Below are positions 44,351-53,802 of a stretch of DNA of 64,000 bases, one piece after another. The DNA comes from Clostridiales bacterium. Its GTDB lineage: Bacteria > Bacillota > Clostridia > Oscillospirales > CAG-272. A program made the position numbers and the translations under genes. The stretch is from NCBI GenBank assembly GCA_003522145.1, contig DPGD01000045.1, positions 56,964 through 120,963 of the forward strand, read 5' to 3'. Every line of letters starts with the position of its first letter. The stretch's first letter is position 1. Under the pieces are notes generated by a model. It saw only the letters and a program-made list of their open reading frames with translations. It was not told the DNA's origin and made no database searches.

Positions 44351-45346
44351 TCAGAGGAGCTCTCTGCGCAGTGCGGCGCCGTCTTTGGGAGAAAGGTAGG
44401 AAGGGGGCACATCCAAAACCGAAACCGCACCGGTTTTTCCTTCTTTCTGCATTCTGCATACGGCTCTCGCATAAGCCACCAGAACCGAGGAGGTAAACTC
44501 CGGGTTGGAATCCAGCTTTAAAGAAAACTCCATCACATGGGTGTTCTCTGCGGAAACGCCGGTCTTGCCGGTATGAAGGACAAAGCCGCCGTGGGCCATC
44601 CTGCTGTGGTTCTTTCGGAACTCTTCTTCGGAAATGAAGTGCACGGCAGTCCGGTAGTCCGCAAAATAATTGGGCATCGTAACGATCTGTCTTTCGATTT
44701 CCTCTTTATTTGCGCCTTCTTCTGCTACCACGAAGCATTCTCTTGTGTGCTTCTCTCCGGCCTGAAGCTGGGGAAATTCGCCTTTGCGCACCCGTTCAAC
44801 GGCATTTTCCAGGGGAATAGTGTATTGTTTGGCGTCTTTCACACCCGGAATCCGCCGTATGGCATCAGAATGGCCCTGACTGACTCCCTTGCCCCAGAAG
44901 GTATAGCCTGTTCCTTGGGGCAGGATCGAATCGCCGTATACCCGCAGGAGGGAGAACAATCCGGGATCCCAACCCACAGAGATCAACGAAAGATGCCCGG
45001 ATGCCTTGGCCGAAGCGCAGACCTGCTCAAAATATTCGGGGATTTTGGCATGGGTATCAAAGCTGTCCACCGTGTTGCAATATTTGGCCAATTCCGGCGT
45101 CTGCACGGGAAGATCGTTGGCCGAACCGCCGCAAAGAATCAGAACATCCAATTCCTGCGCCTTGCAACACACTTCATCCAGCCGGAATACCGGCACATCT
45201 TTGCTCCATATCTCAAGAGTTTCCGGGTTCCGCCGTGTGAAAACGGCGCATAGAGCCATATCCTCTGCCTGGCGCAGAGCCAATTCCACGCCTTTTCCTA
45301 AATTTCCGTATCCGACGATACCTACTCGTATGTTCCTTGCTTGCAT
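44351..45346 (-). CDS. ddh: meso-Diaminopimelate dehydrogenase
   Basis: 331 aa. Rossmann motif VGIVGYGNLGKGVELAL. Typical downstream segments are ILCGGSANDLPVQTPELAKY, VDSFDTHAKIPEY, SVGWDPGLFSLLRVYGDSIL and FWGKGVSQGHSDAIRRIPGV, the DAP-binding region. Reductively aminates tetrahydrodipicolinate to meso-DAP with NADPH. This is a one-step route to the lysine and peptidoglycan precursor and implies DAP-type peptidoglycan. Monocistronic, with its own terminator. Confidence 0.96.
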   Translation of the reverse strand: MQARNIRVGIVGYGNLGKGVELALRQAEDMALCAVFTRRNPETLEIWSKDVPVFRLDEVCCKAQELDVLILCGGSANDLPVQTPELAKYCNTVDSFDTHAKIPEYFEQVCASAKASGHLSLISVGWDPGLFSLLRVYGDSILPQGTGYTFWGKGVSQGHSDAIRRIPGVKDAKQYTIPLENAVERVRKGEFPQLQAGEKHTRECFVVAEEGANKEEIERQIVTMPNYFADYRTAVHFISEEEFRKNHSRMAHGGFVLHTGKTGVSAENTHVMEFSLKLDSNPEFTSSVLVAYARAVCRMQKEGKTGAVSVLDVPPSYLSPKDGAALRRELL

Positions 45347-45533
45347 TTGAATTTGTCCTTTTTACCCTTTTGAATCGTATTTCCTTTTTTCGGCTCTTTG
45401 ACCGAACGGCGTGCAAAATTAGCGGTAATTTAAAATTCAATTTACGCCGTTCCGAAATATTCTTTGTTGCTTAAACAGCCGTATTCCGCAAGCAGAAACA
45501 GAATATTTCCAAAACAAAGTGCAGACCTAAGGA

Positions 45534-47270
45534 TCATCTCTTTTTCTTTTCGATAGCCGCTTTCCGGGTGAGAATCTTACGCAGGCGCTCTGCATTGAAT
45601 TTCTCTCTGCGGTCGAAAGCGTAGATACCGTTCTTCTCCTGGTACACATCGGTCAGCTGGGTATAGCAGAATGCGCACATTTTGGGATTGTCCAGAAGCA
45701 CATCGATGAGACCCTTGAAGCGCTTGTAGAATTCTTCCATGTCTTCGGGTGCCTTGCCGTAGCCCCAGTCGTCGCTTCCTTTTTCCGAAATATCCCAGAA
45801 AATGCCGCCCATTTCGGAAACGAAATAGGGCTGTCCCTCGTAGCGCTCATGGGTTTCGTTATTGACGAAAACCTTTCCTTCGCCGGTTTCCAAAGACTTA
45901 TAGCGCTGCTTCATGGTGTGGGGGTTCTGATCGTAGTCATGGACATCGTAGATGTCGGTGATGACATGAACATAACCGGAGGTATCAATGATGGGACGGT
46001 AGGGATCAATGGCTCTGGTCACATTGTAGACATTCTTAAAAGTGTCGGCTCTGCGGCGTTCGCCGGTTTCGTTGAAGGGACACCAGCCCACCAGCGCCGG
46101 GGAGGAGTAATCTCTCTTGACAGCTTCCATCCAACCGGGCAGGAAGGCGTTAAGACCTCCGATATCCCCTTCGTTCAAGCCCCAGTTGGGGAACTCGCCC
46201 CAGACAAGATAGCCCAGCTTATCGGCATAGTAAAGGGAGTAGGGCTCAAAAACCTTCATGTGGAATCTGGCGCCGTTGAAGCCCACCTTTTTGGAGATCA
46301 GAATGTCGTTTTTAAGTTCTTCCACGGTGGGAGCAGTGATGATTCCGTCTTCGTAGTATCCCTGATCCAGCACCAAACGCTGGTAAACCGGTTTATCATT
46401 CAGCTCGATGGCATAGCCGTTGACGGCAATTTTCCGCATGCCGAAATAGGTGGTGACCGTATCCGTGCCGAAGGTCAGCTTCAGGTCGTAAAGATTGGGA
46501 TGCTCCAGATTCCAGAGTTTGGCATTGGGCATAGGAATGGAGAAGGAAACGGCTTTTCCGGTGGTTTTGAAGGATACCGTGCGGATATGTTTTCCCTCAA
46601 AAAGCACTTCGGCATCAATTTTTTCGCCGGGCTTGGTGTATTCCGCAAAGGTCACAACGGCGTCCAGCTTCTTGTTGTCCACATCGGGGGTCAGCTTCAC
46701 TTCGGTGATGTAGTTGTTCGGCACATACTCCATCCAGACCGTCTGCCAGATACCGGTGCAACGGGTATAGTAGCAGGATTTGTTGTAGTAGTTGAAGTAG
46801 ATCTGTTTTCCGGTATACTGGAGGGGGTCTCTTCCGTTGTCATAGCACCGGACCACGATCCTGTTTTCGCCGGCGGTCACCGCCTTGGTAATATCCAGAG
46901 AAAAGGGCGTATATCCGCCTCTGTGGCTGCCCACAGATATTTCGTTGACCCATACTTCGGCCAAAAAGTCCACGGCTCCGAAGTTCAGAAGGATTCTTCC
47001 TTGTTCCTTGTCCCAGTTTGCAGGCAACTCAAAACTCCGCTTGTACCAACAGGTGGTGAAAAAATCGGTATATTCAATACCCGAAAGCTTGGATTCAGGC
47101 ACAAAGGGCACGAGAATTTCCTTGTCGAAGGTTCCGTGTCCTTCCTTCCACAGCTCTTTCCACTTGCCGGAATCGCCGAAATCAAACTCAAACTGCCAGG
47201 TTCCGTTCAGATTCATCCACTCGTCCCGCACCAACCGGGGACGAGGATATTCGGGTCTTGGTGTATTCAT
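45534..47270 (-). CDS. Glycoside hydrolase family 2 (beta-galactosidase/beta-glucuronidase type)
   Basis: 578 aa from ATG 47270, preceded by GAGGAAG. Domains in order: jelly-roll sugar-binding (WMNLNGTWQFEFDFGDSGKW), immunoglobulin-like (about 190-280), TIM barrel. The acid/base Glu is in GWCPFNETGE (about 398) and the nucleophile Glu in FVSEMGG (about 486). No signal peptide, so it acts on imported oligosaccharides. It is shorter than LacZ and closest in layout to compact GH2 enzymes; the sugar preference cannot be read from sequence. Confidence 0.9.
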   Translation of the reverse strand: MNTPRPEYPRPRLVRDEWMNLNGTWQFEFDFGDSGKWKELWKEGHGTFDKEILVPFVPESKLSGIEYTDFFTTCWYKRSFELPANWDKEQGRILLNFGAVDFLAEVWVNEISVGSHRGGYTPFSLDITKAVTAGENRIVVRCYDNGRDPLQYTGKQIYFNYYNKSCYYTRCTGIWQTVWMEYVPNNYITEVKLTPDVDNKKLDAVVTFAEYTKPGEKIDAEVLFEGKHIRTVSFKTTGKAVSFSIPMPNAKLWNLEHPNLYDLKLTFGTDTVTTYFGMRKIAVNGYAIELNDKPVYQRLVLDQGYYEDGIITAPTVEELKNDILISKKVGFNGARFHMKVFEPYSLYYADKLGYLVWGEFPNWGLNEGDIGGLNAFLPGWMEAVKRDYSSPALVGWCPFNETGERRRADTFKNVYNVTRAIDPYRPIIDTSGYVHVITDIYDVHDYDQNPHTMKQRYKSLETGEGKVFVNNETHERYEGQPYFVSEMGGIFWDISEKGSDDWGYGKAPEDMEEFYKRFKGLIDVLLDNPKMCAFCYTQLTDVYQEKNGIYAFDRREKFNAERLRKILTRKAAIEKKKR

Positions 47271-47343
47271 TTTTCTTCCTCGTTCTTTTCTGAATTCACA
47301 GTCGAAAAGGTCAATTTGTTCCCTTTCCGTACAGCTACCACCT

Positions 47344-47371
47344 ATTATAGCAGATTTTTGCTTTCTGTCAA
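47344..47371 (-). promoter_or_regulatory. SigA promoter of the GH2 gene
   Basis: Minus strand TTGACA (47371-47366), 16 bases, TATAAT (47349-47344). Confidence 0.8.
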
Positions 47372-47547
47372 CCTCCAAAAAGGGCATTCAAAATGTTTTT
47401 TTGGGATAATTCTGAAGTTTTGGTTTTTTGGGACAGAAAAAAAAGAAGTTGTGCTTTGAAAAAAACAGGCAGAAGCCTTTGAAGAATGAAAATTGCAGCG
47501 TACCGAAATAAAAGAAAAGTGCAAAATTGAGAGAATGAAAAAATACC

Positions 47548-47576
47548 TTTACAAAATCCAAAATGTGTAGTAAAAT
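47548..47576 (+). promoter_or_regulatory. SigA promoter of the TsaC/Sua5 gene
   Basis: TTTACA (47548-47553), 17 bases, TAAAAT (47571-47576). Confidence 0.7.
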
Positions 47577-47633
47577 AGATGCGAGATTTCAGTAAAAAAT
47601 GTATGACGGAGAAGCAACCAAGAGAAATTGCAC

Positions 47634-48653
47634 ATGAAAACCAGAATCGTTTATGCTCCCGAAAGGGAAGATATTGTTGCCGCCGCCCAATGCCTGCGTT
47701 CCGGCGGCTTGGTGGCATTTCCCACCGAAACGGTATACGGTCTTGGGGGAAACGGCTTGGACCCTTTGGCGGCCAAAAAAATATACGAAGCAAAAGGACG
47801 GCCTTCGGACAACCCTCTGATTCTTCATCTCTATGAGCCGGAGGAGGCCGAAAAGTATGCGTACACCTGTCCGCTGTATTACAAACTCGCAATGGCCTTT
47901 ATGCCCGGCCCCTTAACGGTGATTCTTCCCAAAAAGCCCTGTGTTCCCAAGGAGGTGACCGGGGGATTGGAGACGGTCGCTCTGCGTGTACCCTCCCACC
48001 GGGTAGCACGGGCGCTGTTGCGGGAAACCGGGCTTCCCATCGCCGCTCCTTCGGCCAATACTTCCGGCAGACCAAGTCCTACACTTGTAAAATATGTCAT
48101 CGAGGACCTTGACGGCAAGGTGGACATGATTCTGGACGGAGGTCCCTGTGACATCGGTTTGGAATCCACCATTGTTTTGTTGGAAGGCAATTCCATGAAG
48201 CTCCTTCGTCCCGGCGGGATCACGCCGGAAATGCTGGCGCCCCTTTGCGACGGCTTGTATTTTGACCCCTGTCTGGATCGTCCCATGAAGGAGGGAGAGC
48301 ATCCCCTTGCTCCCGGCATGAAGTATCGGCACTATGCGCCGAAGGCTCAGGTGGTCATGCTTGAAGGGGAAGAGGGCCCGGTTCTGGACTTTCTCCGCTC
48401 GGTAAAGGATCAGGAGGGCGTAGGAATTCTATGCAAGGAAGACCGGATGTCGGAATTGGAAGGGAAGTACACCTTTTCCCTCGGTTCCGATCTTGGAGAA
48501 GAAGCCAGGCTGCTTTTCAGCCGTCTGCGCGCATTTGACGAACTTCCGGAGGTACGCACCATTTATGCGCCGGTGCCCCGGAGGGAAGGCATTGGCCTGG
48601 CGGTATACAACCGTTTGGCAAAAGCGGCCGGATTCACGGTCAAAAAACTGTAG
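47634..48653 (+). CDS. ywlC: L-threonylcarbamoyladenylate synthase (Sua5/YwlC)
   Basis: 339 aa from ATG 47634; the ribosome-binding site is weak. The YrdC domain fills about residues 15-200 (GGLVAFPTETVYGLGGNGLD, KIYEAKGRPSDNPLILHL, GLPIAAPSANTSGRPSPT). The extra C-terminal Sua5 domain starts near GMKYRHYAPKAQVV. The enzyme makes threonylcarbamoyl-AMP for the universal t6A37 modification of ANN-decoding tRNAs. Confidence 0.95.
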   Translation: MKTRIVYAPEREDIVAAAQCLRSGGLVAFPTETVYGLGGNGLDPLAAKKIYEAKGRPSDNPLILHLYEPEEAEKYAYTCPLYYKLAMAFMPGPLTVILPKKPCVPKEVTGGLETVALRVPSHRVARALLRETGLPIAAPSANTSGRPSPTLVKYVIEDLDGKVDMILDGGPCDIGLESTIVLLEGNSMKLLRPGGITPEMLAPLCDGLYFDPCLDRPMKEGEHPLAPGMKYRHYAPKAQVVMLEGEEGPVLDFLRSVKDQEGVGILCKEDRMSELEGKYTFSLGSDLGEEARLLFSRLRAFDELPEVRTIYAPVPRREGIGLAVYNRLAKAAGFTVKKL

Positions 48654-48689
48654 CATTTTGCTTGAAACTGAAAGAGAAGGAGAAAGAAC

Positions 48690-50909
48690 ATGGCAAAGAA
48701 AAAGACGCAAAGTGCCCAAGCGGAGATGCTGCCGGATGCGCCTGCCAGAAATCAGCCGATTACCGAGACCATTGAAACCAACTATATGCCCTATGTGATG
48801 AGTGTAATCATTTCCAGGGCGATTCCGGAAATTGACGGCTTCAAGCCCGCACACCGGAAGATTCTTTATACCATGTACAAAATGGGGCTGATGTCCGGCC
48901 CCCGAACCAAATCCGCAAATGTGGTGGGGCAGACCATGCGCCTGCATCCTCACGGAGATGCGGCCATCTATGAGACGATGGTGCGTCTGACTAAGGATCA
49001 TGAGGCTCTTCTGCACCCGTTTGTGGACAGCAAGGGGAGCTTTGGCAAGCAGTATTCCGCCGATGCTTTTGCCGCCCCCCGGTATACCGAAGTGCGGTTG
49101 ATGCCGATTTGCGCCGAGATTTTTTCGGGAATTGACAGGAATGCGATCAATATGATCGATAATTATGACGGCACCACGAAGGAGCCGGAATTGCTCCCCA
49201 CCACCTTTCCCAATATTCTGGTGACGCCCAACAAGGGGATTGCCGTCGGAATGGCCAGCAACATCTGCTCCTTCAATCTTGCGGAGATCTGCGACGGGAC
49301 CATTGAGGTCCTGAAAAATCCCACGGTGGATGTGGATCGGATTCTGGAGTTGGTGAAGGCACCAGATTTTGCCGGAGGCGGCAACCTGATCTACAACCGG
49401 GAAAGTCTTACCGAGGTGTACAAAACCGGTGTGGGCAGTGTTCGTTTAAGAGCCCGGTATACCTACGATCCGGCGGCAAACTGTATCGATGTGGTGGAAA
49501 TTCCCTATTCGACTTCCATAGACGCCATCATCAAAAAAATCACCGACATGATCAAGGAAGGAAAGCTGAAGGAGGTCGTGGATATCCGGGACGAGATCGA
49601 CCTTTCGGGCTTTAAGCTGACCATGGATTTGCGCAGGGGAACCGACCCGGAGCAGTTGATGAACAAGCTCTATAAATGCACACCCTTGGAAGACAGCTTT
49701 CCCTGCAATTTCAATGTGCTCATTGACAAGGTGCCCCGCACAATGGGGATCATTGACATTCTCAAGGAGTGGATTACCTTCCGTATCGGTTGTGTGCGCC
49801 GGGAGCTTACCTTTGATTTGGGTAAGAAAAAGGAGAAACTGCATCTGCTTCTGGGTTTGGGGAAGATCCTTCTGGATATTGACAAAGCCATACGCATCAT
49901 CCGGGAGACCAAGCTTGAAAAAAATGTGGTTCCGAACCTTATGGAGGGCTTTGGGATCGATGAGGTCCAGGCTGAATTCATTGCCGAAATCAAATTGCGG
50001 CATCTGAACAGAGAGTATATCTTGGGGAAGGTCAAGGAGATCGAGGACCTGCAAAAACAGATCGCAGATCTGGAGGAAACCCTTTCCAGCGATCAGAAGG
50101 TCAAGAGGCATATCATCAGCCAACTGAAAGAGATCAAGGAAAAATACGGAATTCCCAGAAAGACCAGGATCATTTACGAACACGAAATCGGGGAGTATGT
50201 AGAGGACAACACGGTGGAGAACTATCCGGTGCGGTTGGTGTTCACCGCCCACGGGTATTTTAAAAAGATCACCATGCAGTCCTTGAGGGGAAATGACGAG
50301 CAGGCTTGTAAGGAAGGGGATCGTATCGTTCTGAATAAAGACGGGGAAAACACCGACGCACTGCTGTTTTTCTCGGATAAGGGGAGATGCTATAAGTCCA
50401 GAGTCTCGGACTTTGATACCTGCAAAGCCTCTTCTCTTGGCGAATATGTGGCGGCAAAGCTGGGCTTTGAATCGGACGAGCGGTGCATTTTCATGATGGA
50501 TCTGAAGGAGTACAGCGAAAAAACCAATCTGCTCTTCTTCTTTGAAAACGGCAAGGGCGTAAAGGTTCCGCTCAGCGCTTACGAGACAAAGGGCGCCAGA
50601 AAAAAGCTCACCGGCGCCTATTCCGCCGCTTCCCCCATCGTGGGCATCCTGCGGGAGGATGAGTCCACGGACTTCTTGCTGTTTTCTTCCGACAAGAAGG
50701 GAATTCAGCTGTCCAGCACTCTTGTTCCCCTGAAAACCACAAGAACGGCCGGCGGTGTGACGCTGTTTTCTTTGAAAAAGAACGCAAAGCTCCTGGCCGT
50801 TTCCTCCGACCTTTCCCTTGTAAAAGAGGAAAAATCCTTGAAAAAGATCAAAATTCCGGCCACCGGTGTGAGTCTGGAGCATTTTGATCCGGAATTTCTG
50901 AAAATCTGA
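48690..50909 (+). CDS. parC: Type IIA DNA topoisomerase subunit A (ParC/GyrA-like)
   Basis: 739 aa with AAGGAG upstream. Winged-helix segment (QTMRLHPHGDAAIYETMVRL) and catalytic Tyr in FAAPRYTEVRLMP. A coiled-coil tower (about 370-470) and a shortened C-terminal beta-pinwheel follow (FFFENGKGVKVPLSAYETKG). The length and poor GyrA-box conservation favour topoisomerase IV over gyrase. The partner B subunit gene is not in the window, which is unusual for parC but known in Clostridia. A strong terminator follows. Confidence 0.88.
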   Translation: MAKKKTQSAQAEMLPDAPARNQPITETIETNYMPYVMSVIISRAIPEIDGFKPAHRKILYTMYKMGLMSGPRTKSANVVGQTMRLHPHGDAAIYETMVRLTKDHEALLHPFVDSKGSFGKQYSADAFAAPRYTEVRLMPICAEIFSGIDRNAINMIDNYDGTTKEPELLPTTFPNILVTPNKGIAVGMASNICSFNLAEICDGTIEVLKNPTVDVDRILELVKAPDFAGGGNLIYNRESLTEVYKTGVGSVRLRARYTYDPAANCIDVVEIPYSTSIDAIIKKITDMIKEGKLKEVVDIRDEIDLSGFKLTMDLRRGTDPEQLMNKLYKCTPLEDSFPCNFNVLIDKVPRTMGIIDILKEWITFRIGCVRRELTFDLGKKKEKLHLLLGLGKILLDIDKAIRIIRETKLEKNVVPNLMEGFGIDEVQAEFIAEIKLRHLNREYILGKVKEIEDLQKQIADLEETLSSDQKVKRHIISQLKEIKEKYGIPRKTRIIYEHEIGEYVEDNTVENYPVRLVFTAHGYFKKITMQSLRGNDEQACKEGDRIVLNKDGENTDALLFFSDKGRCYKSRVSDFDTCKASSLGEYVAAKLGFESDERCIFMMDLKEYSEKTNLLFFFENGKGVKVPLSAYETKGARKKLTGAYSAASPIVGILREDESTDFLLFSSDKKGIQLSSTLVPLKTTRTAGGVTLFSLKKNAKLLAVSSDLSLVKEEKSLKKIKIPATGVSLEHFDPEFLKI

Positions 50910-50913
50910 AGGA

Positions 50914-50949
50914 AAAGCGCTGCCTTTCTTTGCAGGCGGCGCTTTTTTC
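50914..50949 (+). terminator. Terminator of the topoisomerase gene
   Basis: AAAAGCGCTGCC pairs with GGCGGCGCTTTT around a 10-base loop, ending in TTTTTT. Confidence 0.88.
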
Positions 50950-50978
50950 TTCTGTAGCGAAAAAAATGAAGAAAACCG

Positions 50979-51007
50979 TTGAATTTCCGGGAATCCTATG
51001 GTATAAT
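50979..51007 (+). promoter_or_regulatory. SigA promoter of the SpoIID-containing gene group
   Basis: TTGAAT (50979-50984), 17 bases, TATAAT (51002-51007). Confidence 0.82.
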
Positions 51008-51046
51008 CAAGAAAGAATATGACAGATGATCCCGGGGGATAGTCGA

Positions 51047-51628
51047 ATGAATAATAAAAAAATGAAAATTGCAGTGATTGCGCTGTCGATCGCTTTGGCG
51101 GTGCTCCTGCCCGTGACGGTGCTGGTGGTTTCGGCGGCAACGACCGGGGATCCGCTGATCCTGTTCACGAAAGACTATTTTGACAGCAAGGTGTTGCCGG
51201 AATTGAATAAAAAAAATTCCGAGCAGGATCAAAATATAGACAGCTTGAACACCAAATATACGACGCTTTTGGCCCAGTATGCCGCCTTGGCCGATAAGGT
51301 CGCCGCCATAACAGGCCAAGGGGAAGTGACGGTTTCCCGGAGCGGTTTTCTGGAGGTCAAACTGGAGAAGAACCAGACACTGGTGCCTGCCGGGACGAAT
51401 GCTCAATGCTTAGAAGTGATTCTGAAAAGAGGCGACGCCCAGGTGATTTCACCCTACAACACGGCCGGCCTTGTGGATGTGACCAACGGGGTGGAGCTGA
51501 CCGATGGAAGTGCTTTGGTTACCAATCATTATATTCTGATTCCTCATTCCAACGACGGCAGGTGCATCCTTGCCGTAGAGGGGGATGTATGGGTGTTAGT
51601 CAGGGGGGAGTATACCATTGAATCCTAA
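51047..51628 (+). CDS. Secreted or membrane-anchored protein of unknown function
   Basis: 193 aa from ATG 51047, 6 bases after GGGGGA. The signal/anchor is KIAVIALSIALAVLLPVTVL. A coiled coil spans about 45-80 (NKKNSEQDQNIDSLNTKYTT...), then a compact beta-rich domain from about 90 (GEVTVSRSGFLEVKLEKNQT, LVTNHYILIPHSNDGRCILA). I do not recognise the family. The beta domain looks like a small barrel that displays a ligand site. It overlaps the next small gene by 11 bases and shares a promoter with spoIID. Confidence 0.8.
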   Translation: MNNKKMKIAVIALSIALAVLLPVTVLVVSAATTGDPLILFTKDYFDSKVLPELNKKNSEQDQNIDSLNTKYTTLLAQYAALADKVAAITGQGEVTVSRSGFLEVKLEKNQTLVPAGTNAQCLEVILKRGDAQVISPYNTAGLVDVTNGVELTDGSALVTNHYILIPHSNDGRCILAVEGDVWVLVRGEYTIES

Positions 51629-51749
51629 AAACAGGAACCATTCGGAAAATACAAAAATGACGGTCAAGAGGTTGGTTTGCCTGATCATGGCATGTCTGAT
51701 GATTTTGGGAACACTGGCAACTTTGGCAATCTATCTGATCGGACGGTAA
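51618..51749 (+). CDS. 43-residue single-pass membrane protein
   Basis: Starts at TTG 51618, 8 bases after a strong GGGGGGAG, inside the end of the previous gene. It runs NPKNRNHSENTKMTVKRLVC, then a hydrophobic segment (LIMACLMILGTLATLAIYLI) and ends GR. The ATG at 51656 is an alternative but lacks a ribosome-binding site. The topology (basic N-terminus inside, one membrane pass) recalls small membrane partners found beside envelope enzymes. It sits 41 bases before spoIID. Confidence 0.65.
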   Translation: MNPKNRNHSENTKMTVKRLVCLIMACLMILGTLATLAIYLIGR

Positions 51750-51790
51750 AGTACATACGAAGAAACTTTCAAAATCGGAGATATAGAAGC

Positions 51791-53728
51791 ATGCGCACAC
51801 ACAAGAGTCTTGACAAAATGGTTCGCCGGATTACTTCGGGGATTCTTGTCACTTTACTGGTTTTTCTCGGTGTGGTGGTTGGTTCATCGCCCCTGCCTTC
51901 CGGTTCCTTCACGGTATCGGCAGATACATATGAGGAGCCTATGATCCGTATAGGATTGGTTTTGCGGGAAAAACGGGCGACCTCCTATAAGATTTCGGCC
52001 GCCAAGGGATTCCGCTTCGGATATATGGATCAATCGAACGATCGGTTCGTTTCCTTTGACATCACCGATGAGACGGCGGTAAAGGCCGAGCTGGATGATT
52101 TTTACTATATTGAGTTTTACTCCTTTTTTTCCGAAGGGAAGCAGTATGATCTTTCCAGCGAAACGGCAACCGATCTCCTGCAGGGTCTGGTGGAGGGGTA
52201 TGCCCTAAGGCTGATCCCTGCCTTTTGCGATGAGTATTGCTACCGGGTCGGTCCCTTTTCTTCGTCAGAGGAAACGGAAGAGTTTTTCCTGATGATACAG
52301 AGTGACATCGAGAACAAAAATCAGAATGGCTCTTCCTTACAGATCGGGATCCGGACGGTTTCTCCCACTTCGGCTTCGGTTCTTTTGCGGAAAATTCTTT
52401 TAGTGGACGGAAAAGAACAGTCGGGGGAGCCGATCTTTTCCTTTGCGGGCAGCAATGCCGACTGTGCTCTGGCGGTTGCGCCTGCACAGTATGGGGACAG
52501 CGAAATCTCCATGTCCGCCAATTCCTATACCTATCCGGGAATCATGGAATTCCGCCGGTGCCATACAGCGACCTACGATTCCTTGGCTGTCATCAATGTT
52601 CTGCCGCTGGAAACCTATGTTGCCTGCGTGAATTCCTGGGAAATCTTCGATACTTGGCCGCTGGAAGCCCATAAGGCTTTTACGGTACTGGTGCGCACAT
52701 ATGCTTTGCGTACGGGCATGAGCAACAAACATCTTTCTTCCGGAGCCGACCTGTGCGGAGATATTTGCTGTCAGGCCTACAGGGGAAACAGCGGAGTCAC
52801 CGATGTGATGACGGAAGCGGCCAACTGTACAAAAGGTATTGTGCTCGGGTATGACGGGGCACTGGCTAAGGTCTATTATGCCGCCGTTTCCGGCGGTTCC
52901 ACGGTTAACAGCGAAGAAAGCTGGAACGAAACCGTGCCCTATATGAAGGCGGTGCCCAGCCCCTGGGAGCGTTACAGGAATTACGGTACCCATACCTCCA
53001 GAGCCATATGGCACAAAGAATTTACCGGTGCGGAGTTGTATGCGCTTTTGCAGAAATCCGGGAAGCACCCCAACATCAAGGGGGTGATCACCGATGTGCA
53101 TATCGACCGCTTCTGCACCAATTCCAACTATGTCTATTCCATAACCTTTACCGATCAGTACGGCAATACCTCCACGGCCACCAGAGCCGATACCATTCGG
53201 TATCTGTTGGGCTTTGAAAGCGGAAACTTTGTGGTGGGCAAAAACGGCGAGACCGTGGATTACCCGGAGTATTCCTTGGACTGCTTTCCTTCGGTTTACG
53301 ATCCCGATGCTGCCGGCTATGGGGAGTATGCCTCTTTTGAGGATGCCATGCTGAAGGCTTTGGACGCCGAGGGCAACGCTGTAGATTTTTCTTTGGAGAA
53401 TGTTCAGGTTGCATGGAAAGACAAATTTCAGAAATTGAATCTGAAGGACTATAATCTGAAAATTCTCGCCTCCTCTTCGGAACTGATGGTGAACGAGGAG
53501 GGCTTGCCGGATATTCTCAACGGAGAGATCGTTTTTCATATGCGTCAGATCACTCTTTCGGGAGAAGAAGGCAAATTTATTTTTCAAGGAAGAGGCTGGG
53601 GACACGGAATCGGGTATTCTCAGTATGGAATCTGGGATTTGTCAAGACTGGGCTATGGCTACGAAACAATCCTGCGTTATTATCAAAAAGGAATTGATTT
53701 GGTAAGCCTGAACGACCTGGGATTCTGA
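51791..53728 (+). CDS. spoIID: SpoIID/LytB-domain peptidoglycan lytic transglycosylase
   Basis: 645 aa from ATG 51791. An N-terminal signal/anchor (GILVTLLVFLGVVVGSSPLP) is followed by an extra N-terminal region of about 200 residues. The SpoIID core comes next: VLPLETYVACVNSWEIFDTW with the catalytic-type Glu, then EAHKAFTVLVRTYAL, GDICCQAYRG, and the ending GRGWGHGIGYSQYG. SpoIID cuts glycan strands during forespore engulfment together with SpoIIP and SpoIIM. At 645 residues it is about twice B. subtilis SpoIID, like the extended LytB-type proteins, so a vegetative role is also possible. Confidence 0.88.
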   Translation: MRTHKSLDKMVRRITSGILVTLLVFLGVVVGSSPLPSGSFTVSADTYEEPMIRIGLVLREKRATSYKISAAKGFRFGYMDQSNDRFVSFDITDETAVKAELDDFYYIEFYSFFSEGKQYDLSSETATDLLQGLVEGYALRLIPAFCDEYCYRVGPFSSSEETEEFFLMIQSDIENKNQNGSSLQIGIRTVSPTSASVLLRKILLVDGKEQSGEPIFSFAGSNADCALAVAPAQYGDSEISMSANSYTYPGIMEFRRCHTATYDSLAVINVLPLETYVACVNSWEIFDTWPLEAHKAFTVLVRTYALRTGMSNKHLSSGADLCGDICCQAYRGNSGVTDVMTEAANCTKGIVLGYDGALAKVYYAAVSGGSTVNSEESWNETVPYMKAVPSPWERYRNYGTHTSRAIWHKEFTGAELYALLQKSGKHPNIKGVITDVHIDRFCTNSNYVYSITFTDQYGNTSTATRADTIRYLLGFESGNFVVGKNGETVDYPEYSLDCFPSVYDPDAAGYGEYASFEDAMLKALDAEGNAVDFSLENVQVAWKDKFQKLNLKDYNLKILASSSELMVNEEGLPDILNGEIVFHMRQITLSGEEGKFIFQGRGWGHGIGYSQYGIWDLSRLGYGYETILRYYQKGIDLVSLNDLGF

Positions 53729-53802
53729 AATTCAAGATCGTGCGGGTTGGTGGAGCGAGGATGCTTTGCGCCAACCCGTTGGCATTCAAAAGGAGAGAAA
53801 AG

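Larger units (their letters stand above)
47271..47633. other. Divergent promoter region between the GH2 gene and the TsaC-type gene
   Basis: No gene supported. It holds a minus-strand promoter for the GH2 gene and a plus-strand promoter for the threonylcarbamoyladenylate synthase gene. AT-rich sequence lies between, without an obvious operator. Confidence 0.6.

Noticed and set aside
45849..47459. 536-codon plus-strand frame opposite the GH2 gene
   Set aside because: Antisense shadow. GH2 catalytic motifs are intact on the minus strand.
49446..51140. 564-codon minus-strand frame opposite parC and the next gene
   Set aside because: Shadow frame crossing a terminator and a promoter; no coherent domain.
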